From contig OY727094.1 in NCBI GenBank assembly GCA_963402885.1, positions 24,182,501 to 24,246,500 on the forward strand: a stretch of 64,000 nucleotides of DNA, written 5' to 3'. The stretch's first letter is position 1. Each line of letters begins with the position of its first letter. Positions 10,664-20,888 of this stretch are shown here, one piece after another. The position numbers and the translations under genes were made by a program. Origin of the DNA: Antedon bifida. Taxonomy: Eukaryota > Echinodermata > Crinoidea > Comatulida > Antedonidae. The notes beneath the pieces are model-generated. The model saw only the letters and a program-made list of their open reading frames with translations. It was not told the origin of the DNA and ran no database searches.

Positions 10664-12256
10664 AGTTATCCGCTTAGTAGCGGATAACTCCTTGTAATCG
10701 TCCTGTTACTTTTTTTTTTTTTTTTTTTTTTTCTTATTTCTTTCTCCCTCATTTTTGTGTCTCACGTATCTCAAAAACTTGTAAACATAACATTTCATAA
10801 CTTTGTCAACATATGGGCATTTACGTGAAGTTATGCACCTCCTATTTTTGAATGACGTCATAGTTGCGCAACGTGACTTACGCGCAATTTTATGAATTTC
10901 AATGATTGATCATAGATTAAAAACCAAAAGTCATTTAGTATTGACACTTTGACAAAATTTAAGTCATATCAGGGGCAAACTTTCTACGGATTAAAAATGG
11001 CATGTTTCACAAGAAGTTACGCGCGCACGCGCATTTAAAATTTCAAAATGCGCAAAATTAATTTCTAATCAACTTTTTATGCGTTTCTTGTCATTTTGAG
11101 CATGTCAAAAATTCCCACGGGCGCGCAATTTTTTACGCACGCGGTGCGCTCGTAGCGTTAAAAACATATTTTTTTCTCTTGAATTATATTTTTCAAGCCT
11201 TTACTAGTAATTTTGAAAACAATTTAGACCTTTTCCAGTTTAAATAACGCCATACGAACACGTTGAATTAGACAATTTGTGCGCATTTTTTATGAAAAAG
11301 CTTAAAAAATTATCAAAATTATGTCTCTTTTTAAACAGTCATAGTTTCTAAAGTAAACCGTGAACCGTTTATTTTTATTACAAAATCTAGAAGTTGATGA
11401 GTTGTAGATATCGGATCATGCATCGATAAGGCTAAAAAAACATTGTGACGTCATCGTATGGCCACACGAATGTAAAATATAGGATTTTTGTCTCTTTCGT
11501 TATTGCTCATCACATTCAATGGAGCGCATCACGCTTATCTGTATTCCTTTTTCTCCTACATTTATATATTGTGTAGGTCAATCAACTTTCTTTAGCATGA
11601 GATAAAAATATTTTAATTTTTATGACGTCATCATGCCTAAAAATTTTAATTACGTGGGTCATTAATTTTATCTTTACAGTAAATTTTAATCTGTAATAGC
11701 TCGTAAGAATAAAATGTGATAATCACGATTAAAACGTTTTCTGGAAGCTATTGGATTGTAGATACGAATTCATGTAAACATTTTGCCAATCGGATGTTGT
11801 GACGTCATCATATGGCCAGTTGAATAAAAAAAGTCGTATTTTCATATTTTGCGTAATAGTTCATCACATTTAAAAGGGTGCGCATCTATATTTTACGTAT
11901 TCAAATTTCTTCTACACGTTAATATGTTGTTCCTGAGATAATTTTCTTCTGAAATTGCTATCTAAGTGTTTCATTTTGATACCGTCGCCATGTTAAAAAT
12001 TGGAATAAATGGCGGGTCCCGTAATTTCACCTATTCTACACTGTATGTAATATGTATACAGATTATACTGTTTGCATGTATATACTATATGACACAAAAT
12101 TGACAGAATTCAGCACTAACAGCATATCATATTTTTCAGTTCTTGTCATAATGCCATAATCTTTATCTGTGTGCAATATTCCAACGTATTACGTGCACAT
12201 GGCGTTTGTCGTGGTGCGGATAACTAACTCGTCAAAGTGACGAGTTTCATGTCTAG
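10664..12256 (+). mobile_element. Non-autonomous Helitron/Helentron-like element, copy 1
   Basis: The right end has GCGGATAACT (12216-12225), a hairpin of nine paired bases around an AAG loop (12226-12246), six bases, and CTAG (12253-12256) followed by T. This is the architecture of Helitron 3' ends (hairpin then CTRR, inserting before T). The left end has a hairpin with AGTTATCCGC arms (10664-10689), inverted to the 3' motif, as in the asymmetric ends of Helentrons. There is no ORF for Rep/helicase, so it would depend on a partner. About 1.5 kb repeats head-to-tail at 12257-13771. Four TGACGTCA octamers lie inside. Confidence 0.7.
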
Positions 12257-13771
12257 TTCTTCTTTCCTTCCTTCCTTTTTGTGAGTCGTGTTCCTCTAAA
12301 ATGTGTAAACATAACATTTCATAACTTTGACAACATATGGGCATTTACGTGAAGTTGTGCACCTCCTATTTTTGAATGACGTCATAGTTGCGCAACGTGA
12401 CTTATGCGCAATTTTATGAATTTCAATGATTGATCATAGATTAAAAACCAAAAGTCATTTAGTATTGACACTTTGACAAAATTTAAGTCATATCAGGGGC
12501 AAACTTTCTACGGATTAAAAATGGCATGTTTCACAAGAAGTTACGCGCGCACGCGCATTTAAAATTTCAAAATGCGCAAAATTAATTTCTAATCAACTTT
12601 TTACGCGTTTCTTGTCATTTTGAGCATGTCAAAAATTCCCACGGGCGCGCAATTTTTTACGCGCGCGGTGCGCACATAACGTTAAAAACATATTTTTTTC
12701 TCTTGAATTATATTTTTCAAGCCTTTCCTAGTGATTTTGAAAACAATTTAGACCTTTTCCAGTTTAAATAACGCCATACGAACACGTTGAATTAGACAAT
12801 TCGTGCGCGTTTTTTATGAAAAAGCTTAAAAAATCGTCAAAATTATGTCTTTTTTTAAACAGTCATAGTTTCTAAAGTAAACCGTTAACCGTTTATTTTT
12901 ATTACAAAATCTAGAAGTTGATGAGTTGTAGATATCGGATCATGCATCAATAAGGCTAAAAAAACATTGTGACGTCATCGTATGGCCACACGAATGTAAA
13001 ATATAGGATTTTTGTTTCTTTCGTTATTGCTCATCACATTCAATGGAGCGCATCGCGCTTATCTGTATTCCTTTTTCTCCTACATTTATATATTGTGTAG
13101 GTCAATCAACTTTCTTTAGCATGAGATAAAAATATTTTAATTTTTATGACGTCATCATGCCTAAAAATGTTAATTACGTGGGTCATTAATTTCATCTTTA
13201 CAGTAAATTTTAATCTGTAATAGCTCGTAAGAATAAAATGTGATAATCACGATTAAAACGTTTTCTGGAAGCTATTGGATTGTAGATACGAATTCATGTA
13301 AACATTTTGCCAATCGGATGTTGTGACGTCATCATATGGCCAGTTGAATAAAAAAAGTCGTATTTTCATATTTTGCGTAATAGTTCATCACATTTAAAAG
13401 TGTGCGCATCTATATTTTACGTATTCAAATTTCTTCTACACGTTAATATGTTGTTCCTGAGATAATTTCATTCTGAAATTGCTATCTAAGTGTTTCATTT
13501 TGATACCGTCGCCATGTTAAAAATTGGAATAAATGGCGGGTCCCGTAATTTCACCTATTCTACACTGTATGTAATATGTATACAGCTTATACTGTTTGCA
13601 TGTATATACTATATGACACAAAATTCAGCACTAACAGCATATCATATTCTTCAGTTCTTGTCATAATGCCATAATCTTTATCTGTGTGCAATATTCCAAC
13701 GTATGACGTGCACGTGGCGTTTGTCGTGGTGCGGATAACTAACTCGTCAAAGTGACGAGTTTCATGTCTAG
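12257..13771 (+). mobile_element. Non-autonomous Helitron/Helentron-like element, copy 2 (tandem)
   Basis: It begins directly after the CTAG terminus of copy 1 and ends with an identical hairpin and CTAG (13768-13771) followed by T. The two copies are nearly identical over about 1.5 kb; the clearest difference is a 9 bp deletion near 13622. Copy 2 lacks the AGTTATCCGC hairpin segment seen before copy 1. Head-to-tail joining is what rolling-circle replication past the terminator would produce. No protein is encoded. Confidence 0.7.
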
Positions 13772-14456
13772 TTTTTTTTCGTTTTGTTGTTCATAGTAAA
13801 ATAAAGCTTTTTATTTCTTGGTTGATTACAATAATAATAATAATGTTTTAAAAATAACAAATGTCAAATTTATTTATATTACGGAATTTCTAAAATGTGT
13901 AGATAATTAACTAATTATAAAAATGAATAAACAACAGAAAAAGAGGGATTGAAATAAACAAATAATAAAAGCATATTTGCCAGCAGAGAAGGAATAGACA
14001 AGAGACAGGACAGTAGAGCGATGGTTATGATTTGAAGAAAGAGTAAGATGAAGCATGTCAGATATCTAAAGGAAGAGAAAAGAAAGATTGAAGTTAAAAG
14101 AATGTTTAAAACAAATTCGACGACGAAGAAATTGAAGCCACAAGAGATAACAATCACTTAATTGTTTTTAATAAAATGGAGTTTAGGACTATAGAGAGTG
14201 AGACAGTTTTGTACTGTCCGATAATTTAAGTAAATGGATTTACCAACTTAATTTCTCTATGTTTTATGACGATATGGTAATCTTTAGAAACATTAAATAA
14301 ATAATAAAGAAATGACAAAATTAAATAAAGAAAATATATGCATTGACAGACTGATATCTGATATTTATTGTCCCCTTAAAAAAATCTTAAATTTGTGTTC
14401 TTGGATATTCCATTTTAATGTTTATTTACTTTGACCAAATATTGGATCGAAAACAA
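13772..14456. other. Gene-free AT-rich stretch
   Basis: No gene or structured repeat is seen. The 80-codon frame on the minus strand (13915-14157) is hydrophobic and low in complexity and is read as chance. Confidence 0.5.
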
Positions 14457-14566
14457 AAACAAGGCCAACAGCCATAAGTCGCGTGCTAAAACGCATAGTG
14501 ATACCGGACCGACAGACAGACCGATATTTAGTGAACTATAGAGTCGCGTCCACGCGACTAAAAATA
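14457..14566 (+). mobile_element. Short hairpin element (ACAAGGCCA ... ACGCGACTAAAAA), copy 1
   Basis: It starts with AACAAGGCCA, then AGTCGCGTGC, a short run of GACA/GACC repeats, TAGTGAACTATAGAGTCGCG and a GTCGCG/CGCGAC hairpin, and ends CTAAAAATAC. The same order occurs at 43216-43352, 51524-51692 and, inverted, at 54557-54663. Four dispersed copies sharing both ends define a short non-autonomous element. It has hairpins near both ends and an expandable CGAC-type microsatellite in the middle. Confidence 0.65.
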
Positions 14567-14572
14567 CATTAA

Positions 14573-14724
14573 AAGTCAAATTTTCTGCCAGCCAATGGGT
14601 TTTTGGTTGAATTTCAACGTTTGTTTGTCTGTCTTTTTTTCTGCGAAAGTGATTACCTTTATTTGAACTACAAAATCTTTTCTTAGTAATTTTTATTTTA
14701 CATGTTTTTGGGGAATATACATCT
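14573..14724 (-). mobile_element. TTAA-flanked MITE, truncated inverted copy
   Basis: Read on the minus strand it matches the left half of the 30251-30597 element: AGATGTATATTCCCC, then ACATG, a worn middle, then ACCCATTGGCTGGCAG. The intact end is followed on the plus strand by TTAA (14725-14728). The other end is lost close to the hairpin element at 14457-14566. Confidence 0.6.
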
Positions 14725-14728
14725 TTAA

Positions 14729-16025
14729 ATGTTTCAGAACTATTGCTTATTTTACATTCATATTACAATTTGTCATCAACATAATTTGTATCATTATAAT
14801 AGCCATCGTCAAAATCATCATTATCAATATCACAGGCATCATCGCCGTCGTCGTTATTATTAACAACACAATTTCATGTTCATTATTAACATGAATATGA
14901 CCAACATTGACATATCATTATCATCATGCATCGTTGTTATTCTAAAGATTGATGAATATCGATGAAATTACTTTATATCCTTCTTTATCATCTCAATGTT
15001 TACAGTTTTCACTGCGACACGAACTTCTTAGATATTTTTCATGTATTATTGTTCAGGGTGTGGAGTGCATTTTAGAAAAACGTGGAACCTTGCTCAATTG
15101 TGTGTGTATCACCATTCATTTAACTTAAAGTCATGTTGCCCAAAACGTGGGGGAATTACTCAGGTTGTAGTCAAAGTAAAGGTTTGTGCATATTTGCAAA
15201 CTTTTAATTGTGTACCATTCCATCTTTTATCAGGATTCTTTCTTGACTCAACTGTGAGAACGGTAGTAGTTTGTATCAGGCATACTTCTTGAATTATGAA
15301 TGCTTAAATATTTCACTTGTCTTTTGTCATTAGGCGTTGAACTTTGCTACATTTGCACTTTCATGTTGTGATATAAATACAAGTTGTACTTTTGATACAT
15401 TTAATACTCTACAGTATTTATCTGGTGTGTATATTTAGTACTAGTTTGTAAAGAACAAAATCACATATGGTAGTTTGTAATTTAGAATGTGATTGAGTTT
15501 AATAGAGGATAACTGAAAGGTCACAGTAAGATTGAAAGTGAACTACTTTTAAATCTGATTGAAAAAAGCATTAGATTCTTATTTTACCGTTACATATCAC
15601 TGGAAATTGCATATTTATTGCAGATATTATTACTGTACACATCCCCTTTACCACACCACACGTACTACATCCGAGTAATATTAAAGAATGCATAATCTCC
15701 AGACAAAAAAGTTGCTGATGTTATTTAACAGATCCTGTTATCGGGCCCATTGCATCAAATGCTTCTCGTCGGGTGAATCATAAAAATACAATTTGTCTGA
15801 CGTAATTACTGTGATATATTTGATAAAATTGACTTGCATTCATCCATAGACAAATTACTGTTTTAATCTGTGGGATGTGTTACATTTATTATTGCAAACT
15901 GTCATCCCCAAGTCAGACTTTTTGTAGAGGCCAAATACTACCCGGAGCTGCGTAGTTTTAGAGCGTAGCAACACAATCAGATGCCACCTAATAAAATCGT
16001 TATCGCACATTTTCTAAAGATCTAT
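14729..16025. other. Gene-free stretch with degenerate ATC repeats
   Basis: Bases 14776-14940 hold scattered CAT/ATC triplets, a worn microsatellite. A frame at 15041-15292 begins with a C-x2-C-x3-F-x5-L pattern like a C2H2 zinc finger but lacks the first histidine; I do not call it a gene. Nothing else is recognisable. Confidence 0.5.
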
Positions 16026-16154
16026 CTGCACTATCAAACTGTATGTGACAAAAAATGTGATGTGCCCATATATGGTAGTAATATGACATCATCATGTCCA
16101 TATATGGACACATCATATTTTTTTTTGTCACATAACGTTTAATAGTGCACGCAG
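16026..16154. mobile_element. MITE with CACTATCAAACT inverted ends, copy 2
   Basis: The left end reads TGCACTATCAAACT; the right end is ACGTTTAATAGTGCA, its near reverse complement. Inside, ATGTGATGTGCCCATATATG and CATGTCCATATATGGACACA pair with each other. It is a diverged copy of the element at 446-562. Confidence 0.65.
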
Positions 16155-16579
16155 AACGGGACGTACCGTTTCCCAAGATAGTGAAAGCTATCTAATACCG
16201 ACAATAACCTCTATCAATTATAACCAGGTTCTTCCGGTATAAGTGTACATTATACAAAATAGGATATATCAATGATATCAATCAATGAGTGTGTACAATG
16301 CATCAGTACTGCGTGTATACAGTAACTAATATGTTTGCGTTGACATGACGGCAAATACAATGTTAACGCGATTATTAAAACATAGATTGTCAACATTTTT
16401 TACGACAAAGTCGCTGATAAAAATGCAATTAACACTCAAAATCCTATTTTGTTTAACTTACAAACTTGGGGCTTGGTTATAAATGATAGGATTATTGGTT
16501 GGGTTTGGTAGGGCTGTTTACTTACACTATAGGAGTGTAATGAAACTCGTGTCACACACATCTAAAACAACAGTAAATA

Positions 16580-18109
16580 GTTAGGGAGCCAGAAAAGGGT
16601 TACCTTTTAGCAAAATATGTTAACAATATTTGCTTCCTTATATCAATACAAATCAATTTTTTGCTGTTGGCCGAAAAAAATTGGGATGCTTGGTCAGTAC
16701 AGGGGCCAAAAGGTCAAATGGTCAAAGATAAGACTGTGCGTAACTTGGTAACTAATGGGTGTATTGGAATATTTTTTGTGCCAAACTGCTCAGAAGACCC
16801 ATATTTCTATTCACTCCAATGAGCAACTGTTGCTAAGTTATTAGAATGGTTAAATTAATTATTAGTTTTAATTAAAATCACATATACTGAGTAGTATGAT
16901 GTTTACTGTGCAATGTCATAACAAACATGGTAAGCTTCTTAATTAGTATTAGTTATAAATTATTATAAGTTAGTGATTCCAACAAAAAAGAGGACGAGTA
17001 AATATACAATTTTTTTATAACATAATATATAGTCATACTACGGTTACTTTGATTTGTTTTTATTGTTCAACTATGGTTTAAAAATATGTAACAATATAAT
17101 GTATAGCATTTGTCATTCATTTATCGGAGTTCTTTAAAATTGTTAAACAGTGATTAGTTTAGATTGTAATTATAATACTAAATATTAATAATGATCTTGG
17201 TGATGAGAGATTTAACTGTGATGTTATTCATTAGAATGGATAGAATTATGTATCTACTATCTGTCTATCTACTAGGACTTCCGATACAAAGTATTCATAG
17301 TATATACCATACTCACACAACACTGATCACGTCACTGATATTTTGATATTAAGCAAGACAATATTCGCTAGTTATTAAAAATGTAAGTGTGCTCTACGCA
17401 AAAATGTTGTAACAGCTATATAAATATAAATATATATATTGCGAGTAATTTGAGACTAACATTATAACTTTCTGACTAGTGGTTGCTGAGATATTGATAT
17501 GGTCATTTTCTTGACCAATGGTCAAAAATAAAGTTTCACGGTCATTTTTGGCAAAATTTGTCCATTAAAGTGAATCTTCTGAGTATTGTGACACCAACTA
17601 CGACCATATCCGCCCAACAATTTCTGAGATATAAAAAGTGTGCTCTAAGCTTAAAATGTTTGTGCCGGCTATATGTCAAAGGTCAAAATTAGGGGTTTAT
17701 TGACTTTTATGATTTTTATTACATTAGGACAAATACCAACATAAACTTTGTAATGGAGTAATGTGAGGTAATTTGAGACCATAGTTATCACTTTCTTGGC
17801 CAGTGGTTGCTGAGATATTCATATGGCCAATTTCTTGACCAGTGGTCAGAAAAGAGGTTTCTGTCCACTTTTGGCAAAGTTTCCCATTAGAGTGAATATC
17901 AATATTGGTTTTCTGAGTAATTTGGCACAAAAAATATTCCAATACATTCAGTAGTTACCAAGTTACGCAAATTCTTAACTTTGACCATATTAACCTTTTG
18001 GCCCCTGTACTTTTTTTTTGGCCAACAGCAAAAAATTGATTTGTATTGATATAAAGAAAAAAAACATAGTTTGCTAGAGGGTGCAGGTAACCCTTTCTGG
18101 CTCCCCAAC
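16580..18109. mobile_element. DNA transposon derivative with ~230 bp inverted ends
   Basis: The left arm (16580 to about 16821) and right arm (about 17889-18109) are reverse complements with scattered differences. The tips read GTTAGGGAGCCAGAAA and, reversed, GTTGGGGAGCCAGAAA. Each tip is bordered by TA (16578-16579 and 18110-18111), consistent with a TA target duplication as in the Tc1/mariner group. No transposase frame exists between the arms. The interior carries a diverged tandem repeat (17389-17920), so it is non-autonomous and foldback-like. Confidence 0.7.
17389..17920. repeat. Diverged tandem repeat inside the long-inverted-repeat element
   Basis: Two copies of a block of roughly 250-325 bp follow each other. 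Shared landmarks are TGTGCTCTA, TAATTTGAGAC, GTGGTTGCTGAGATATT, TTTCTTGACCA-TGGTCA and TTTTGGCAAA. It probably arose by tandem duplication within the element before or after its spread. Confidence 0.55.
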
Positions 18110-18584
18110 TAAAATGCTAAAATTAACATTGCTGTACGATTTTTTAAGTGCAGTTCTTTATTTCAGTATAAAAACCAAGCCTTTGTACATACACTTTACA
18201 CAATACAGTGATGTTAATTAATTTTACTTTCAACATTTTTCCGCCCCATGTAGAAGTATATAGTTTAACCGTTAGAAACAGTTAGTTTAATTTACAATTT
18301 AATGTAATTTACAAATTAATTACGGAATTTGAGTTGGTTAATTTTATTACAATCAAGGGCTATAAATCTTCCTAACTTTAATTAATTATGGACTTTGCAA
18401 CTGAGTAGAGCATATAATAATAATTATCTTTCATACATCGCAGTATTGTTTACTTTTAGAAAAGGGATACTGCTTTATCAATTGCATTTGTAGGTTAAAA
18501 TATCAATATGTAATAATAGTTTGTGATACTCTTCCCTGGTTTTATTTGAAAATAACATAAACATTATTATGATTTTCTACTCAG
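18110..18584. other. AT-rich stretch upstream of the candidate exon
   Basis: No gene is supported. The last bases (TTTTCTACTCAG, to 18584) form the possible acceptor of the candidate exon that follows. Confidence 0.4.
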
Positions 18585-18907
18585 GTAAGTCGACAAATAA
18601 TACATTACTACAGCATCCTAATTTAGCAAATGCAATAAATACTTTAAATTTGATTTTAGACAGACATCTTCTAGATGTTGAACAGTTTATTAATAAGGAC
18701 GACATATTCACATTTAAATCTCCATTGACTATTTACAATAAAACAATGTTGGATACAATCAAAAGTAATCTTGTTCTATCCATCCAGGAATTTCACAAAG
18801 CGCACATGTTTACCACCAAACTAAACAATGCAGATTGTGGACACAAACGACAAATTGTAGCTTTGTTGGATGTCACAATGTCATTCGAACCACGACCGGT
18901 GTCGTAA
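18585..18907 (+). CDS. Candidate terminal exon, unknown protein
   Basis: TTTTCTACTCAG ends at 18584. A frame continues from it for 107 codons to a TAA at 18905-18907; an in-frame ATG at 18569 would give 112 residues. The composition is balanced (D, E, H, Q and R spread throughout) rather than the I/F/Y/N-rich look of chance frames here. The product has a leucine-rich amphipathic first half and a basic C-H-K-R stretch near the end. An AATAAA lies at 19067-19072. I recognise no domain. The junction reads CAG then GTAAGT, also a perfect 5' donor, so this could instead be intron and the frame chance. If real, the gene converges on the Ig gene at 19482. Confidence 0.4.
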
Positions 18908-19066
18908 TTGATGATGAAATATCGTAGACATATGCACATCTGTTAGCTGCATAATGTTAGGCTTTATTATTTAAGCCGAAACAATTATTTAGGCCCATTA
19001 TTATTAATGTAAGACATTATGTACAGGACAAACACTCCAAAAAGGCCTATTCATATACTTTTCAAC

Positions 19067-19072
19067 AATAAA
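19067..19072 (+). promoter_or_regulatory. AATAAA poly(A) signal candidate
   Basis: This hexamer lies about 160 bases downstream of the stop of the candidate exon ending at 18907. It is weak evidence alone but consistent with a 3' UTR ending before the opposing Ig gene. Confidence 0.3.
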
Positions 19073-19375
19073 AACACCTCTGTCATATTAACGCATCCTT
19101 GAACCCATAACTTTTAAATAGGCTTAATAGGTGTAATAATTTACTACAGTAAATTGAATAGTATTCAATAATAGTCCCACTATATACCACGTTACAGTGA
19201 TAGCCGACGGAAACTAAACATAATATAAATGTAATTTCCATTTATGTATAATTTGAAAATTGACCAATTACACTTTATGTAATCAAATGAAGTAAAACGA
19301 ATTAAATAAAAACCATAAAAGGTAATTCTAGCCTACTTTTTTCGAATTCAGTGATATTTTTATTAATTCGATTAA

Positions 19376-19381
19376 TTTATT
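19376..19381 (-). promoter_or_regulatory. AATAAA poly(A) signal candidate for the Ig gene
   Basis: On the minus strand AATAAA occurs here and again at 19358-19363, about 100-120 bases after the stop codon of the Ig-domain gene. This is a normal distance for a short 3' UTR. Both remain candidates. Confidence 0.4.
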
Positions 19382-19481
19382 TGGAACCAGTTAACACGGA
19401 GATACAGTTGATTCATTCTAAAAGTCACTAAATAACCGTCTTACTATGCTACACTATACTCCGGGTTTTAGTATTCATTTT

Positions 19482-20855
19482 CTAGACATGAGAATAAGAA
19501 TTATTTTCAGGTAGCGCTTGATCCTTTCCCTTTTTAATTCCATATTCTGATACCTCAGTGTAAACTGATTCAATTTCTGTTAATTCGGACACTTGGACAC
19601 CAATGGAATGTTTACCGTCAATTACCTGCGGACTAGATATTCCATCTTTAGGCTCAAAATAAACCTCCGGCTGAGCAATGCGCTCGCCGTAAATGTCCAT
19701 GGATTGTGGCAGCTGGAAATGATAAAAGCCAATAATTACGGCAGTGAATAGTGCAATGCAGAGTCCGCAGCTACCGGTTACTGCAAGTATCAATGCCGTT
19801 GACCAATTAAACGCGGTTCCAGCAGGATTACCAGTGGCATAAGGTGGATTTGACATCTCACCTGAATCGTGAATCACACGTAGAACGTGTGAAACCCTGC
19901 TGCTTCCCACTGTGTTACGACCTATACACGTTAGATTGACTTCATGTATGATTGTCGATGGAGATAAAATTAAACGTAATGTGTTTCCGTCATGCTCTTC
20001 AAAAAACTGTACAGTAGAATCTTCAGCAAAATCTACTGACCACCTGAAAGTAACAGGACTTGGCTTAGCTTGCTTTGATGTGCAAACGTAGACTAACTCT
20101 TGCTGTTGGCGTAAAATAACCTCGTATGCCCCGTTAATGCTTACAGAAGGAGCATAGTTAACGTTAATGTTACCGTAAGAGCAGTTCTGATTAAATATGG
20201 TAGGATAATTGTCTGTCGGTGAGGTTTGGGCGCACGTCAACACTGACCCATCGTCGGTCCGACGAGCTACAAATTTAGCAATGTATTTATATTTTTCCTG
20301 TGTTTTTTGGGAAGTGCCTGTTAGTAACTTGTTATCTTTGTATATTGCTAAGTTGACACGAGGATTTGTGTTTTCTTGTTCACAAACTAGTTCTACTTGG
20401 TCGCCTTCGTTGTAGTTAACTTCAAGACGTTTACATTCTGGTGACACGGTTTGAGGAACCTTCGTGACGTTTAAATTTGCCCTCTTTGATTTAAATTTTT
20501 GTACGCCGTCTTCGATGACGACGCAATAAAATCCCTTGCCATTGTCTGTCATGTGTACTGGTTTTATTTGTAACCAAATATAATTGATACCTAGATTTTC
20601 ATCTTGGTTGTTTGTTATGATGTATCTGCTGCTTGGCATAATTTGAGTTGAATCATCATACCATTCAAGTGTTTGAAAACTTTGAAAAGACAGCGTGCAC
20701 TCGAAAAAGGCAACTGTTCTTTCATAAACGCTTTTACTCGTTGGTGCTGTGAGAAACGTACCGGATGAAGCTGCCAGTATAAAACATTGAGAACACAGTA
20801 AACATATTTTCAAAAATGTTTTCAATTCGTTTGTGTTCTTACACCTGTTCGTCAT
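19482..20855 (-). CDS. Three-Ig-domain type I transmembrane protein (single exon)
   Basis: Probable cell-surface adhesion or recognition receptor. Residues are numbered from an upstream ATG at 20888; Met12 (20855) is preferred because its context (ACAATGA) has A at -3 and it leads into a signal peptide (core about 25-40). Ig1 pairs C64 with C122 (W76, D115 and Y121 in place); Ig2 C169 with C219, plus extra C152 and C236; Ig3 C269 with C321 (W283). N-glycosylation sequons lie at N140, N235, N318 and N361. A membrane span (about 364-388) precedes an 80-residue tail with SVYTEV (441-446), which fits the ITIM consensus, and a C-terminal S-H-V that fits a class I PDZ ligand. The layout recalls nectin- and Kirre-like proteins, but orthology cannot be assigned. 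No intron interrupts these domains. Confidence 0.9.
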   Translation of the reverse strand: MTNRCKNTNELKTFLKICLLCSQCFILAASSGTFLTAPTSKSVYERTVAFFECTLSFQSFQTLEWYDDSTQIMPSSRYIITNNQDENLGINYIWLQIKPVHMTDNGKGFYCVVIEDGVQKFKSKRANLNVTKVPQTVSPECKRLEVNYNEGDQVELVCEQENTNPRVNLAIYKDNKLLTGTSQKTQEKYKYIAKFVARRTDDGSVLTCAQTSPTDNYPTIFNQNCSYGNINVNYAPSVSINGAYEVILRQQQELVYVCTSKQAKPSPVTFRWSVDFAEDSTVQFFEEHDGNTLRLILSPSTIIHEVNLTCIGRNTVGSSRVSHVLRVIHDSGEMSNPPYATGNPAGTAFNWSTALILAVTGSCGLCIALFTAVIIGFYHFQLPQSMDIYGERIAQPEVYFEPKDGISSPQVIDGKHSIGVQVSELTEIESVYTEVSEYGIKKGKDQALPENNSYSHV

Positions 20856-20888
20856 TGTGGATGGTAGGCTACTATAATACCAAATCAT

